Shown: positions 50,560 to 58,894 of the stretch, piece by piece
How positions within the stretch are numbered: position 1 is the stretch's first letter
Layout of the letters: each line of letters opens with the position of its first letter
Assembly: GCA_023400405.1 (NCBI GenBank)
Contig: JAEXFD010000055.1
Span: forward strand, 96,155 to 160,154
DNA length: 64,000 nucleotides
Source of the DNA: Pseudomonadota bacterium
GTDB lineage: Bacteria; Pseudomonadota; Alphaproteobacteria; Sphingomonadales; Sphingomonadaceae
Direction of reading: 5' to 3'
Translations under genes and position numbers: made by a program
Notes under the pieces: model-generated
Told to the model about the DNA's origin: nothing
The model's database searches: none
What the model saw: the letters and a program-made list of their open reading frames with translations, nothing else

Positions 50560-52149
50560 ATGATCAAGCCAGTCTTGCGCGCTGCTGCGGCCGCCATGTT
50601 CCTGTTCGCACCCTTATTGGCGCATGCAAGCTGGTGCGTCGCGACTTCGGCGCATTTCCAGGTCTATTCCGAAGGATCGGAGACCGCCGCGCGAGACGCG
50701 GCCGCGCGATTGGAGAAGTTCCAGATCGCGCTTCGCTTCCTGTCGCGCGCGACGTCGCAAGCAAGCGGCATGAAGATCAAGGTGTTCCTCGTCAGGGACG
50801 AAGCCGCCGTCGGCGAGACCATGCCTTACGGCGGTCAGGGCGTCCTCGGCTATTACTCCGCCACGATCCGCGGTCCCTATGCCGTGATGTCGCGCACGGA
50901 TTCCAGGGGCAGCCGAGGGTCGCGCGGCGAAGTCTATATCGCCGACATGTCCGCCCAGCAGGTGCTGTTCCACGAGCTGACCCACCATTTTTCTCAGCAA
51001 TATTTCCCGGCGGCCTATCCGGTTTGGTATTCCGAGGGCTTCGCCGAATATATCGGCTCGATGGAGATCCTGTCGGACAACCGCGTCGTGGTTGGCAATC
51101 CCGTGCAAAGCCGATATGCCACGTTCGGTTCGAACGACTGGCTCTCCGTGCGCAAATTGCTGTCGGCCCAGGCCTATCGCGACGTCGGCGGCAATATCGG
51201 CCTGCTCTATGCCGAGGGCTGGTTGTTGGTCCATTACCTGACCAATACCCCTGCCCGGCCTGGCCAGCTCGCCAACTATCTGACGCTGATCAACAAGGGC
51301 ATGCCTTTCGACGCGGCGGCGCAACAAGCGTTTGGCGATCTCGACAAGTTGAATGCGGAGCTGCGGGACTATTCGCGCCGCGGCAAGCTCAACGCCATGG
51401 TGCTACCGTTCAAGTCGCTCGATCCCGGCGAAATTTCGATCCGCAAACTGACGCCTGCAGAAGATGCGATGCTGCCTTTCGACATTCGCCTCTATGCTGG
51501 GGTCCCCGCCAAGGATGCCGGCGCCTTCGTCGACAAGGTTTCGGCGGCAGCCGCGCATTTCCCCGACGACCCCGATGCGCTTCGCGTGTTGTTCGGCGCT
51601 CAGCGCCTTGCGGGTCGCGTCGGAGAGGCGCGGGCGACCGCCAAGCATTGGGCTGAACGGGCGCCGGAGGACGGTCTGGCGATCGCCGCGCAAGCGGATT
51701 CGCTGTCCGACGAACTCGCCGCCGCAGGAAATCACGACGCCGCGCGCTGGTCGGAGGTGCGCAAGCTATACGCTCTGGCCGCCAAGAAGGCGCCCAAGAC
51801 GCCCCAGATCCTGCAGGGCTTTTACGAGAGCTTCCGGAGACAGGGCATGATGCCACCCGACGCCGCGCAGAACGCGTTGTACAGCGCCTTCGAACTGCTT
51901 CCCCAGTTCGACGATTTGCGCATGGAGGTGGCGAGCGATTTCGAGATGCGTGGCATGATCGACGACGCGATTTCGGTGATCCGCCCTGCCGCCTATCTCT
52001 CGATCGACCCGTCGAAGCTCGGCGAAGATGAGCGTCGCAAGCGCGACGAGCGGCTCAAGAAATACAAGGTCGCGGGCGAGCATGACGGCGAAACCGCCCG
52101 CGAGATGCTGAACCGGCTCGAGGCCAAAAAGGCAGCGGCCAAGCCCTGA
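50560..52149 (+). CDS. Exported gluzincin-type metallopeptidase with helical repeats
   Basis: A 529-residue protein with a signal peptide to AHA-S (about 23). The zinc site is FHELTHHFSQQYFP (His 138, Glu 139, His 142) followed 16 residues on by YSEGFAEY with the third ligand, the pattern of DUF1570/peptidase MA-like gluzincins. The C-terminal half (about 310-529) is helical with TPR-like pairs (WAERAPEDGLAIAAQA, YALAAKKAPKTPQILQGFYESF). Codon use fits the neighbourhood. Start ATG 50560 gives the signal peptide; periplasmic or outer-membrane role. Confidence 0.82.
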   Translation: MIKPVLRAAAAAMFLFAPLLAHASWCVATSAHFQVYSEGSETAARDAAARLEKFQIALRFLSRATSQASGMKIKVFLVRDEAAVGETMPYGGQGVLGYYSATIRGPYAVMSRTDSRGSRGSRGEVYIADMSAQQVLFHELTHHFSQQYFPAAYPVWYSEGFAEYIGSMEILSDNRVVVGNPVQSRYATFGSNDWLSVRKLLSAQAYRDVGGNIGLLYAEGWLLVHYLTNTPARPGQLANYLTLINKGMPFDAAAQQAFGDLDKLNAELRDYSRRGKLNAMVLPFKSLDPGEISIRKLTPAEDAMLPFDIRLYAGVPAKDAGAFVDKVSAAAAHFPDDPDALRVLFGAQRLAGRVGEARATAKHWAERAPEDGLAIAAQADSLSDELAAAGNHDAARWSEVRKLYALAAKKAPKTPQILQGFYESFRRQGMMPPDAAQNALYSAFELLPQFDDLRMEVASDFEMRGMIDDAISVIRPAAYLSIDPSKLGEDERRKRDERLKKYKVAGEHDGETAREMLNRLEAKKAAAKP

Positions 52150-52158
52150 CCGCGCGCC

Positions 52159-52887
52159 TCAGCCGAACACTTCGTCCAGGAAGTTCGTCATCGCCTGCCA
52201 GCTGCGTCGGTCCGCGCGGGGCTCGTAGGCGACCCCTGGAGTGGTCGAGGTCTTACGATCGACATCGGTGAAGGCGTGGCCGGCATGGCCATAGGCGTGG
52301 AGCTGCCAGTCGGCGCCGCTTTCGTTCAGTTCCTGCATCAGCGCGACCATCTTGTCGGGCGGGGCGATCGGGTCTTCCCAGCCGTGGCAGACCAGCAATT
52401 TGGCCGTCATCGGCGCGACATTGGCATAGTCCGGCCGGTCATAGACGCCGTGGAACGAGACGCCGCCGAGGATCGGCAGCCCGGCGCGCGCCATGTCGAG
52501 CACGCATTTGCCGCCGAAGCAGAGGCCGATCGCCGCCAGCCGGGCGGGATCGACGCGGTCGAACCCTTTTAGCGCCTCCAGCGACGCCGCCAGCCGGTCG
52601 CGCAGCAGCGGGCGATCGGCGTTGAGGGGGTTCATATAGGTGCCCGCCCCCGGCCCATGCTGGGTGCGCTTGCCCTGCCCGTAAAGATCGCAGGCGAGCG
52701 CGACATAACCGAGCTTGGCGAGATTCTCGGCATGGACGTTGTCCGCCTCCTTCTGGCCCAGGATGTTGGGCACCACCAGCACGCCGGGGCGCAGCGTGGT
52801 GACTTCGTCCTCATAGGCGATCACGCCTTCGAACGGCCCGCCCGGGCCCTGATACACCAGCGTCTCGCGCACGATCGCCATCGCCAC
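52159..52887 (-). CDS. Dienelactone hydrolase family protein
   Basis: A 242-residue alpha/beta hydrolase with nucleophile Cys 123 in GLCFGGKCVLD, an acid in VCHGWEDPIAPPDK, and catalytic His in GHAGHAFTD. The family opens cyclic esters such as 4-carboxymethylene-butenolides, but many members have unknown substrates. No ring-cleavage pathway genes lie near. Starts ATG 52887 with AGGAGAG upstream; divergent from gpmA. Confidence 0.88.
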   Translation of the reverse strand: MAMAIVRETLVYQGPGGPFEGVIAYEDEVTTLRPGVLVVPNILGQKEADNVHAENLAKLGYVALACDLYGQGKRTQHGPGAGTYMNPLNADRPLLRDRLAASLEALKGFDRVDPARLAAIGLCFGGKCVLDMARAGLPILGGVSFHGVYDRPDYANVAPMTAKLLVCHGWEDPIAPPDKMVALMQELNESGADWQLHAYGHAGHAFTDVDRKTSTTPGVAYEPRADRRSWQAMTNFLDEVFG

Positions 52888-52952
52888 TCTCCTGCTTGTC
52901 CCGCCCGCCCTTGCCGCTAAGGACGGGCCAGCCCGGTTGCAAGGAGTCCGTG

Positions 52953-53639
52953 ATGCCCAAGCTCGTCCTCATCCGCCATGGCCAATCGGCCTGGAACCTC
53001 GAGAACCGCTTCACCGGCTGGTGGGACGTCGATCTGACCGAGCAGGGCACCCGGGAAGCCTGGACCGCGGGCGAGCTGATGAAGGCCAAGGGCCTGGACT
53101 TCGACCTGTGCTTCACCAGCTTCCAGAGCCGCGCGATCAAGACGCTGCACCTGGCACTGGAGGCGATGGGCCGGCTGTGGCTGCCCGAGGAGAAGAGCTG
53201 GAAGCTGAACGAGCGCCATTATGGCGGCCTGACCGGGCTCAACAAGGCCGAGACCGCGGCCAAGCATGGCGACGAGCAGGTCAAGATCTGGCGCCGCAGC
53301 TTCGACGTGCCGCCGCCGCTCCCCGAAGAGGGCTCGCCCTGGGACCTCGCCAAGGACGCGCGCTATCACGGCGTGCCGATTCCGCAGACCGAGAGCCTGA
53401 AGGACACGATCGCGCGCGTGCTGCCCTATTGGGAGGAGCGCATCGCCCCCGAACTGCGCGCCGGCAAGCGCGTGCTGATCTCGGCGCACGGCAATTCGCT
53501 GCGCGCGCTGGTCAAGCACCTCTCGGGCATTCCGGATGACGAGATCGTGAGCCTTGAGATCCCGACCGGCCAGCCGATCGTCTACGAGCTGGACGAGGGG
53601 CTCAAGGAAATCGAGCGGTACTATCTAAACGAGCGGTGA
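52953..53639 (+). CDS. gpmA: 2,3-bisphosphoglycerate-dependent phosphoglycerate mutase
   Basis: A 228-residue glycolytic mutase. LIRHGQSAWNLENRFTGWWDVDLT contains the phospho-accepting His 9, with Arg 8; later ERHYGGLTGLNKAETAAKHG and ISAHGNSLRALVKHL supply the second His. Standard dPGM length and order. A structured repeat and terminator follow. Confidence 0.95.
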   Translation: MPKLVLIRHGQSAWNLENRFTGWWDVDLTEQGTREAWTAGELMKAKGLDFDLCFTSFQSRAIKTLHLALEAMGRLWLPEEKSWKLNERHYGGLTGLNKAETAAKHGDEQVKIWRRSFDVPPPLPEEGSPWDLAKDARYHGVPIPQTESLKDTIARVLPYWEERIAPELRAGKRVLISAHGNSLRALVKHLSGIPDDEIVSLEIPTGQPIVYELDEGLKEIERYYLNER

Positions 53640-53665
53640 TCCCTAAGCCCCTCGCCTTCAGGCGC

Positions 53666-53723
53666 GTCGGGTCGGCCATGCCCCCGGCATGGCCTAAACA
53701 GCGCGGGGCGCTGTTTACCCGAT
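53666..53723. repeat. Three-way-junction palindrome, second copy
   Basis: Stem 53666-53672 with 53717-53723 (one wobble pair), hairpin 53674-53694 (9 bp, CCC loop), hairpin 53696-53716 (9 bp, GGG loop). The layout, including single unpaired C and T, matches the core at 913-970 exactly. Differences in sequence fall on paired positions and are compensated. Confidence 0.9.
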
Positions 53724-53725
53724 GC

Positions 53726-53808
53726 GGGGTTGGGGTGGGGCAGTCGATCTTGGCGGCGCCCCTCGTGGAGAGTCCCCCACCCCCAACCCCTCCCCTGAAG
53801 GGGAGGGG
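53726..53808. repeat. G-rich palindromic repeat upstream of purE
   Basis: A GGGGTTGGGGTGGGG arm (53726-53740) with its C-rich complement (53774-53790), followed by a 9-bp hairpin CCCCTCCCC-tgaa-GGGGAGGGG (53787-53808). The same parts occur at 55437-55540 downstream of purK, so the two copies flank purEK. Confidence 0.8.
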
Positions 53809-53813
53809 CTTTT
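53787..53813 (+). terminator. Terminator-like hairpin after gpmA
   Basis: The 9-bp GC stem with a TGAA loop is followed by CTTTT on the plus strand. It may end gpmA transcription and lies within the repeat. The purE start is 65 bases further on. Confidence 0.6.
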
Positions 53814-53877
53814 AAGTGTGTTGCCCTCCCCGCCCCTCGCCTCTAGGAACGCCGCTTCCAGCAGCGCGGGGCGAAAC

Positions 53878-54357
53878 GTGGCACCTCTGGTCGGCATCAT
53901 CATGGGCAGCACTTCCGACTGGGAGACGATGCGCCACGCCGCCGAGATCCTCGAAACGCTTGGCGTACCGCACGAGATCAAGGTGGTCTCCGCGCATCGC
54001 ACCCCGCAGCGGCTCTACGATTATGCCACCAGCGCCGCGAACCGCGGGCTCAAGGTGATCGTCGCCGGCGCCGGCGGCGCCGCGCACCTGCCCGGCATGG
54101 CCGCTTCGATGACGCACTTGCCCGTGCTCGGCGTGCCCGTGGAATCCAAGGCGATGAAGGGTCTCGATAGTCTCTATTCGATCGTCCAGATGCCCGGCGG
54201 CATCCCGGTCGGCACGCTGGCGATCGGCAAGGCCGGGGCCAAGAATGCGGGGCTGCTCGCCGCCGCGATCCTGGCGACGGCGGACGACGCGCTGAGCGAG
54301 CGCCTCCAGGCCTGGCGCGCGGCGCAGACCGAGAGCGTGGCGATCGACCCCGAATGA
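53878..54357 (+). CDS. purE: N5-carboxyaminoimidazole ribonucleotide mutase
   Basis: A 159-residue class I PurE of purine synthesis that converts N5-CAIR to CAIR. VGIIMGSTSDWETM, VVSAHRTPQRLYDYA and AGAGGAAHLPGMAAS form the CAIR-binding site, and PGGIPVGTLAIG follows. Start is GTG 53878. The stop overlaps the purK ATG (ATGA). Confidence 0.95.
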   Translation: MAPLVGIIMGSTSDWETMRHAAEILETLGVPHEIKVVSAHRTPQRLYDYATSAANRGLKVIVAGAGGAAHLPGMAASMTHLPVLGVPVESKAMKGLDSLYSIVQMPGGIPVGTLAIGKAGAKNAGLLAAAILATADDALSERLQAWRAAQTESVAIDPE

Positions 54358-55427
54358 GCGCGCTTCCTCCCGGATCGACGATCGGCATCCTGGGCGGCGG
54401 CCAGCTCGGGCGGATGCTCGCGGTGGCCGCGGCGCAGCTCGGCTATCGCACCCATGTGCTCGCGCCCGACGAAGAGAGCGTCGCGGCGCAGACCGCGTCG
54501 AGCTATACCCGCGCCGATTATCACAGCCGCATCGTGCTCGACGAAGTCGCCGCGCAGACCGACGTCGTCACCTATGAGTTCGAGAATATCGCGATCGGCC
54601 CGGTCGAATATCTCGCCGGCAAGGTGCCGGTGCGTCCCGGCCCGCAGAGCCTGTCGATCGCGCAGGACCGCGCGCGGGAGAAGGCGTTCGTCGGGGCGCT
54701 GGGCGGCAAGACCGCGCCCTGGGCCTCGGTATTGACCCTCGACGAATTGAAAGCCGCCATCGCGGAGATCGGCGCGCCGGCGATCCTCAAGACACTGCGG
54801 CTCGGCTATGACGGCAAGGGCCAGGTGCGCCTCCACGATGCGAGCGAGGCCGAGGCGGCCTGGGCGGCGATCGGCGAGCGTCCGGCGATCCTCGAAGGCT
54901 TCGTGCGCTTCAGCCACGAATTCTCGATCATCACCGTGCGCGGGCTGGACGGCAGCCTGGCGAGCTATCCGCCGCCGTGGAACGAGCATGAGGACGGTAT
55001 CCTCGCCCGCTCCACCCTGCCCGCCCCCGCCGAGATCGCACGCCATTGGACCGAAGCCGCGGCGCTGTCCGCGCGCGTGGCCGAGCAGCTCGGCCATGTC
55101 GGCGTGCTGACCTTGGAGTTCTTCGCGACCGAAGACGGGCCGGTGTTCAACGAAATGGCGCCGCGCGTGCACAATTCGGGGCACTGGACGATCGAAGGCG
55201 CCGAATGCTCGCAGTTCGAGAACCATATCCGCGCGATCTGCGGCCTGCCGCTTGGCAGCACCGCGCTCACCGGCACCCGGGTGGAGATGGAGAACCTGAT
55301 CGGTGAGGCCGCGAACCGGTGGAGCGAATTCCTCGCCGAGCCGGGCGCGCACCTGCACCTTTACGGCAAGGGCAGCGTTCGCCCCGGCCGCAAGATGGGG
55401 CATGTGACGCGGGTGGAGCGGGACTGA
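54354..55427 (+). CDS. purK: N5-carboxyaminoimidazole ribonucleotide synthase
   Basis: A 357-residue ATP-grasp enzyme that carboxylates AIR with ATP and bicarbonate. N-terminal GILGGGQLGRMLAVAAAQLGY, ATP-binding PAILKTLRLGYDGKGQ and EGFVRFSHEFSIITVRG, and the metal-binding FNEMAPRVHNSGHWTIEG are all present. Operon with purE, as usual. Confidence 0.96.
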   Translation: MSALPPGSTIGILGGGQLGRMLAVAAAQLGYRTHVLAPDEESVAAQTASSYTRADYHSRIVLDEVAAQTDVVTYEFENIAIGPVEYLAGKVPVRPGPQSLSIAQDRAREKAFVGALGGKTAPWASVLTLDELKAAIAEIGAPAILKTLRLGYDGKGQVRLHDASEAEAAWAAIGERPAILEGFVRFSHEFSIITVRGLDGSLASYPPPWNEHEDGILARSTLPAPAEIARHWTEAAALSARVAEQLGHVGVLTLEFFATEDGPVFNEMAPRVHNSGHWTIEGAECSQFENHIRAICGLPLGSTALTGTRVEMENLIGEAANRWSEFLAEPGAHLHLYGKGSVRPGRKMGHVTRVERD

Positions 55428-55436
55428 CCTAGCTAA

Positions 55437-55540
55437 GCCCCTCCCCTTCAGGGGAGGGGTTGGGGTGGGGGACTCTCCACAAGTCACGGTCTCGGTGAGA
55501 CACTGCCCCACCCCCAACCCCTCTCCTGAAGGGGACGGCT
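55437..55540. repeat. G-rich palindromic repeat downstream of purK
   Basis: Hairpin CCCCTCCCC-ttca-GGGGAGGGG (55438-55459) plus the TTGGGGTGGGG arm, mirrored near 55506-55540. It is the same family as 53726-53808. Between the arms lies a short unrelated sequence. Convergent-gene region. Confidence 0.8.
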
Positions 55541-55550
55541 TATCGACAAG

Positions 55551-55580
55551 AAAAAGCCCGCCACCTTGCGGCAGCGGGCC
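55551..55580 (-). terminator. Intrinsic terminator of the 99-aa gene
   Basis: A GC stem (55556-55561 with 55574-55579) followed on the leftward strand by TTTTTCTTG, 24 bases after the stop codon of the gene at 55604. Confidence 0.75.
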
Positions 55581-55603
55581 CATTCTTCAGCGCAAGCGAT
55601 GCC

Positions 55604-55903
55604 TCAGGCGCGCGTTCCCGTGATCGGGAAGCTGCCGAAGCCGCCGGCGGTCACGTTGCCATTGAGATTGTCGCCGTCCACCGTCACATCGGCGGTGAGC
55701 GTCATCGGCATCGGCACGGTGATGTCGATCGCGAAGGTCAGCTTGTCGCCATCGACCTTGCCGTCCTTGACCGGCACATTGCCCATCGCGCCAGCGAACT
55801 GGCCAGTGAAGGTGCCGCCGTCGCTCTGCACGGTCAGCACCGCCGCCTGATCGCCGAGCGGCGACTTCACCACCGTGTTCCAGCTACCGTCCACATTCGC
55901 CAT
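55604..55903 (-). CDS. Hypothetical beta-rich protein (99 aa)
   Basis: A small beta-strand-rich protein with alternating hydrophobic and polar residues: GSWNTVVKSPLGDQAAVLTVQ, GGTFTGQFAGAMGNVPVKDGKVDGDKLTF, then PMTLTADVTVDGDNLNGNVTAG. The repeats look like a lipocalin-like or small beta-barrel/jelly-roll protein. No signal peptide. It lies 14 bases downstream of the M16 peptidase stop region on the same strand and has its own terminator; it may be expressed alone. Function unknown. Confidence 0.7.
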   Translation of the reverse strand: MANVDGSWNTVVKSPLGDQAAVLTVQSDGGTFTGQFAGAMGNVPVKDGKVDGDKLTFAIDITVPMPMTLTADVTVDGDNLNGNVTAGGFGSFPITGTRA

Positions 55904-55917
55904 AAATGCTCTCCTGC

Positions 55918-58755
55918 TCAGTTGGCCGCCGGCTTGAGGCTCGCCAGCGACGAAGCCGGGACCACCTCGACAGGCAGGCCCACGCTGTCAAGCTGCGGGC
56001 GGACCTTCGCCGCATCGCCGACCACCACGAAAACGAACTTGTTCGGGTCGAGAGCCGCGCGTGCCGCAGCGTCAAGCTGAGGCGCCGTCATGGCGCGATA
56101 TTTTTCCGCGATGGTCGAATAGAAGTCGTCCGGGCGATGCCGGATATCGTTCTGCTGCATCGCCGAGAGCACCGCGCCCGAGGTTTCGAATCGGCCAGGC
56201 AGCTCGCGGACCGATCCGTTGACTTCGCGCACCAGTTCTTCCTGGCTCACGCCCTTGCTGGTGAGGAACTCGCGCACGTCCTGCTGGATTGCCTTGATCG
56301 AATCGCCAGTGCGATCGGCCTGGACCGGGGCGCTGATCGTGTAGGGCACGGCATGTTCGAGCCAGTTGAACCCGCCGCCGGCGCCATAGGACCAGTGCTT
56401 GGCCTCGCGCAGGTCCATGTTGATCCGCGACAGGAAGCCAGAACCGAGCACCTGGTTGGCCGTGAATTCGGTGAGCAATTCCTTCTTGGGATCGAGCCCG
56501 GTCATCTGCGCCGCGATGATCACCGATTGCGGTGAGCTCGGCCGGTCGATCAACACGATCTTGGGGCTGGTGGCGGCGGGCGGCGCCGCGTCGAACGCCT
56601 TGGCCCCCGGCGTGCCCTCGCCCTTCCAGCCGGCAAAGCTCTTGTCGAGCGCCGCCTTGATCTCGGCGAGCGGCCGGTCGCTGACCACGAACACCTTGGC
56701 CTTGTCCGGGCGGATCCAGGCGCGGTGGAAGGCGATCAGGTCGTCGCGGGTCAGCTTGGCGACGGTGGACGGATCGCCGGCGCCCGCCCCCAGCTTGGCA
56801 TAGGGGCTGGCCGGGCCGTAGAGCACGCGCGGGACCATGCGGCCCGCCAGGCCCTGCGGGCTGGTCAGCTCCTGCTGGATGCCGGTCAGCAGCTGGACGC
56901 GGACTCGATCGACTTCGGCCGGCGCGAAGGCGGGATGCTCGACCACATCGGCAAACAGATCGAGCGAGGCGCCGAGATTGGGGCTCGGGGTCGACAGCGT
57001 CAGATAGGTCCGGTCGGCCGAGCTGCCGGTGTCGATGTCGGCACCCAGCCGCTCGCGCGCCTCGGCGATGCCGTTGGCGTCGAGCTTGTCGGTGCCTTCC
57101 TCGAGCATGCTGAGCGTCAGGCTCTGCGTCCCGAGCTTGTCGGCGGGATCGGCCGCCGCGCCGGCATCGAAGCTGAGCACCACCTGCGTCATCGGCACGG
57201 CATCACGCTGGGCATAGACCAGCTCGACGCCGTTGGAGAGCTTCGTGCGCGTGACGGCCGGGAAAGTGAGGTCGCGGATCGGCGCCACCGCGGGCAGCGG
57301 TCCGCGCGTGCCCTTGACCGGCGCTGCGGCGGGGCCTTCCGCCTTGGTCACCGCGACGGGGGCCGATTCCTGGTAATTCTCGCGGTCGCCGGGCACCACC
57401 ATCACAGTGAGCGCCGGACGCGTCAGCCATTTGCGCGCCGCCGCCTGCACTTCGGCGGGCGTCACCTTCGCCGTCGCCTCGAGCTGCTTCTTGAAGAACA
57501 GCGGATCGCCCGAATAGAGCTCGCCCTGCGCGAGCGCGACCGCCTTGCCGCCGAAACCGCCGACCGATTCGAGCCCTTCGATCCGGTTGGACACATTGGT
57601 GGTAGCGACCCGCGTCACTTCGTCGGGCGTCGGGCCGTTCTGGATCAGGTCGGCGACGATCTCGTCGAGCCGCTTGGCGACCAGCGCCGGATCGACGCCG
57701 GGCTTCACCACCGCCTGGATGCTGAAGATGCCGAGCTGCGACATCGACTGGACGTTGGACGAAACCTGGACCGCCAGCTTCTCCTTGCGGACCAGCGCAT
57801 TATCGAGCCGCGAGCTGGCGAGGCCGCCGAGTACCGAGGAAAACACGTTGAGCGGCGTCGCATCCTTGTCGTTGAGCCCGGGCACCGCCCAGCTGCGCAT
57901 GATCAGCGTCGCGGCGACCTTGTCCTTCATGACGACGGTCTTGGCTTGGGCCAGGGTCGGGACGGTTACCGTGGGCAGCGTGCTCTTGGGGCCCGCCGGA
58001 ATCGCGCCGAAATACTTCTCGACGAGCGGCCGCGCTTCCTTGGCGTCGATATCGCCGGCAAGCACCAGGATCGCGTTGTTCGGCCCATAATGCGAGCGGA
58101 ACCAGTTCTTGACGTCCTCCAGGCTCGCCTTGTCGAGATCGGCCATCGAACCGATCACGTTATGGCCATAGGGCGTGCCCCCGAGCAGTTCCTCGAGGAT
58201 CTTGTAATAGACCAGGCCATAGGGCTGGTTGTCGCCCTGGCGCTTCTCGTTCTGGACGACACCGCGCTGCTCGTCGAGCACGCCCTGGGTGATCGCGCCG
58301 GTCAGCCAGCCCATCCGGTCGCTTTCGAGGAACAGCGCGCGATCGAGCGCGGGGCGCGGCACCGTCTCGAAATAATTGGTGCGGTCGAAGCTAGTCGTGC
58401 CGTTGAAATCGGTCGCGCCGACATCCTTGAGCGGCTTGAAGAAATCGTCCGGCGCATTCTCCGAGCCGTTGAACATCAGATGCTCGAACAGGTGCGCGAA
58501 GCCGGTCTTGCCCGCCGGCTCATGCTTCGATCCGACATCGTACCAGGTCGAGACCGCGACGATCGGCGCCTTGCGATCGGTATGGACGATCACCCGCAGG
58601 CCGTTCTTGAGCGTGAACTCCTGATACGGCACATCGACGCGCTTGACGAGTTCGGCGACCGGCACCGGCTTGTCCTGCTGCGCCAGCGCCGGCGAGATCG
58701 AAGCAACGGCCAGCGCCAGGCAGCCGGCACCGCAGAGCATCTTGAAGCTTTTCAT
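55918..58755 (-). CDS. M16 family zinc peptidase (two-domain pitrilysin type)
   Basis: A 945-residue exported peptidase: signal peptide to ALA-Q (about 25), then two M16 halves. The active half has HLFEHLMF (inverted zinc site: His 88, Glu 91, His 92) and the downstream Glu in VVQNEKRQ. The second half (about 500-930) is the inactive clam-shell partner ending in PASSLASLKPAAN. Probably periplasmic, degrading peptides. It is divergent from the M28 gene with a 139-base spacer. Confidence 0.92.
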   Translation of the reverse strand: MKSFKMLCGAGCLALAVASISPALAQQDKPVPVAELVKRVDVPYQEFTLKNGLRVIVHTDRKAPIVAVSTWYDVGSKHEPAGKTGFAHLFEHLMFNGSENAPDDFFKPLKDVGATDFNGTTSFDRTNYFETVPRPALDRALFLESDRMGWLTGAITQGVLDEQRGVVQNEKRQGDNQPYGLVYYKILEELLGGTPYGHNVIGSMADLDKASLEDVKNWFRSHYGPNNAILVLAGDIDAKEARPLVEKYFGAIPAGPKSTLPTVTVPTLAQAKTVVMKDKVAATLIMRSWAVPGLNDKDATPLNVFSSVLGGLASSRLDNALVRKEKLAVQVSSNVQSMSQLGIFSIQAVVKPGVDPALVAKRLDEIVADLIQNGPTPDEVTRVATTNVSNRIEGLESVGGFGGKAVALAQGELYSGDPLFFKKQLEATAKVTPAEVQAAARKWLTRPALTVMVVPGDRENYQESAPVAVTKAEGPAAAPVKGTRGPLPAVAPIRDLTFPAVTRTKLSNGVELVYAQRDAVPMTQVVLSFDAGAAADPADKLGTQSLTLSMLEEGTDKLDANGIAEARERLGADIDTGSSADRTYLTLSTPSPNLGASLDLFADVVEHPAFAPAEVDRVRVQLLTGIQQELTSPQGLAGRMVPRVLYGPASPYAKLGAGAGDPSTVAKLTRDDLIAFHRAWIRPDKAKVFVVSDRPLAEIKAALDKSFAGWKGEGTPGAKAFDAAPPAATSPKIVLIDRPSSPQSVIIAAQMTGLDPKKELLTEFTANQVLGSGFLSRINMDLREAKHWSYGAGGGFNWLEHAVPYTISAPVQADRTGDSIKAIQQDVREFLTSKGVSQEELVREVNGSVRELPGRFETSGAVLSAMQQNDIRHRPDDFYSTIAEKYRAMTAPQLDAAARAALDPNKFVFVVVGDAAKVRPQLDSVGLPVEVVPASSLASLKPAAN

Positions 58756-58894
58756 AAGACTGAATTTTCCCCCTCACGGAGTCGTGATGCAGTGGAGCAT
58801 AACACCCCGGGCGCGAGGGGCAAGGCACCTTGCGCAGCGCCCGCTTTGCGCTAGCGTCGCCCGCGATCGGGGCCTTTCCACCCAAGGAGAATCC

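Noticed and set aside
56725..58854. A 709-residue rightward frame
   Set aside because: Antisense to the M16 peptidase; Arg/His/Asp-rich shadow.
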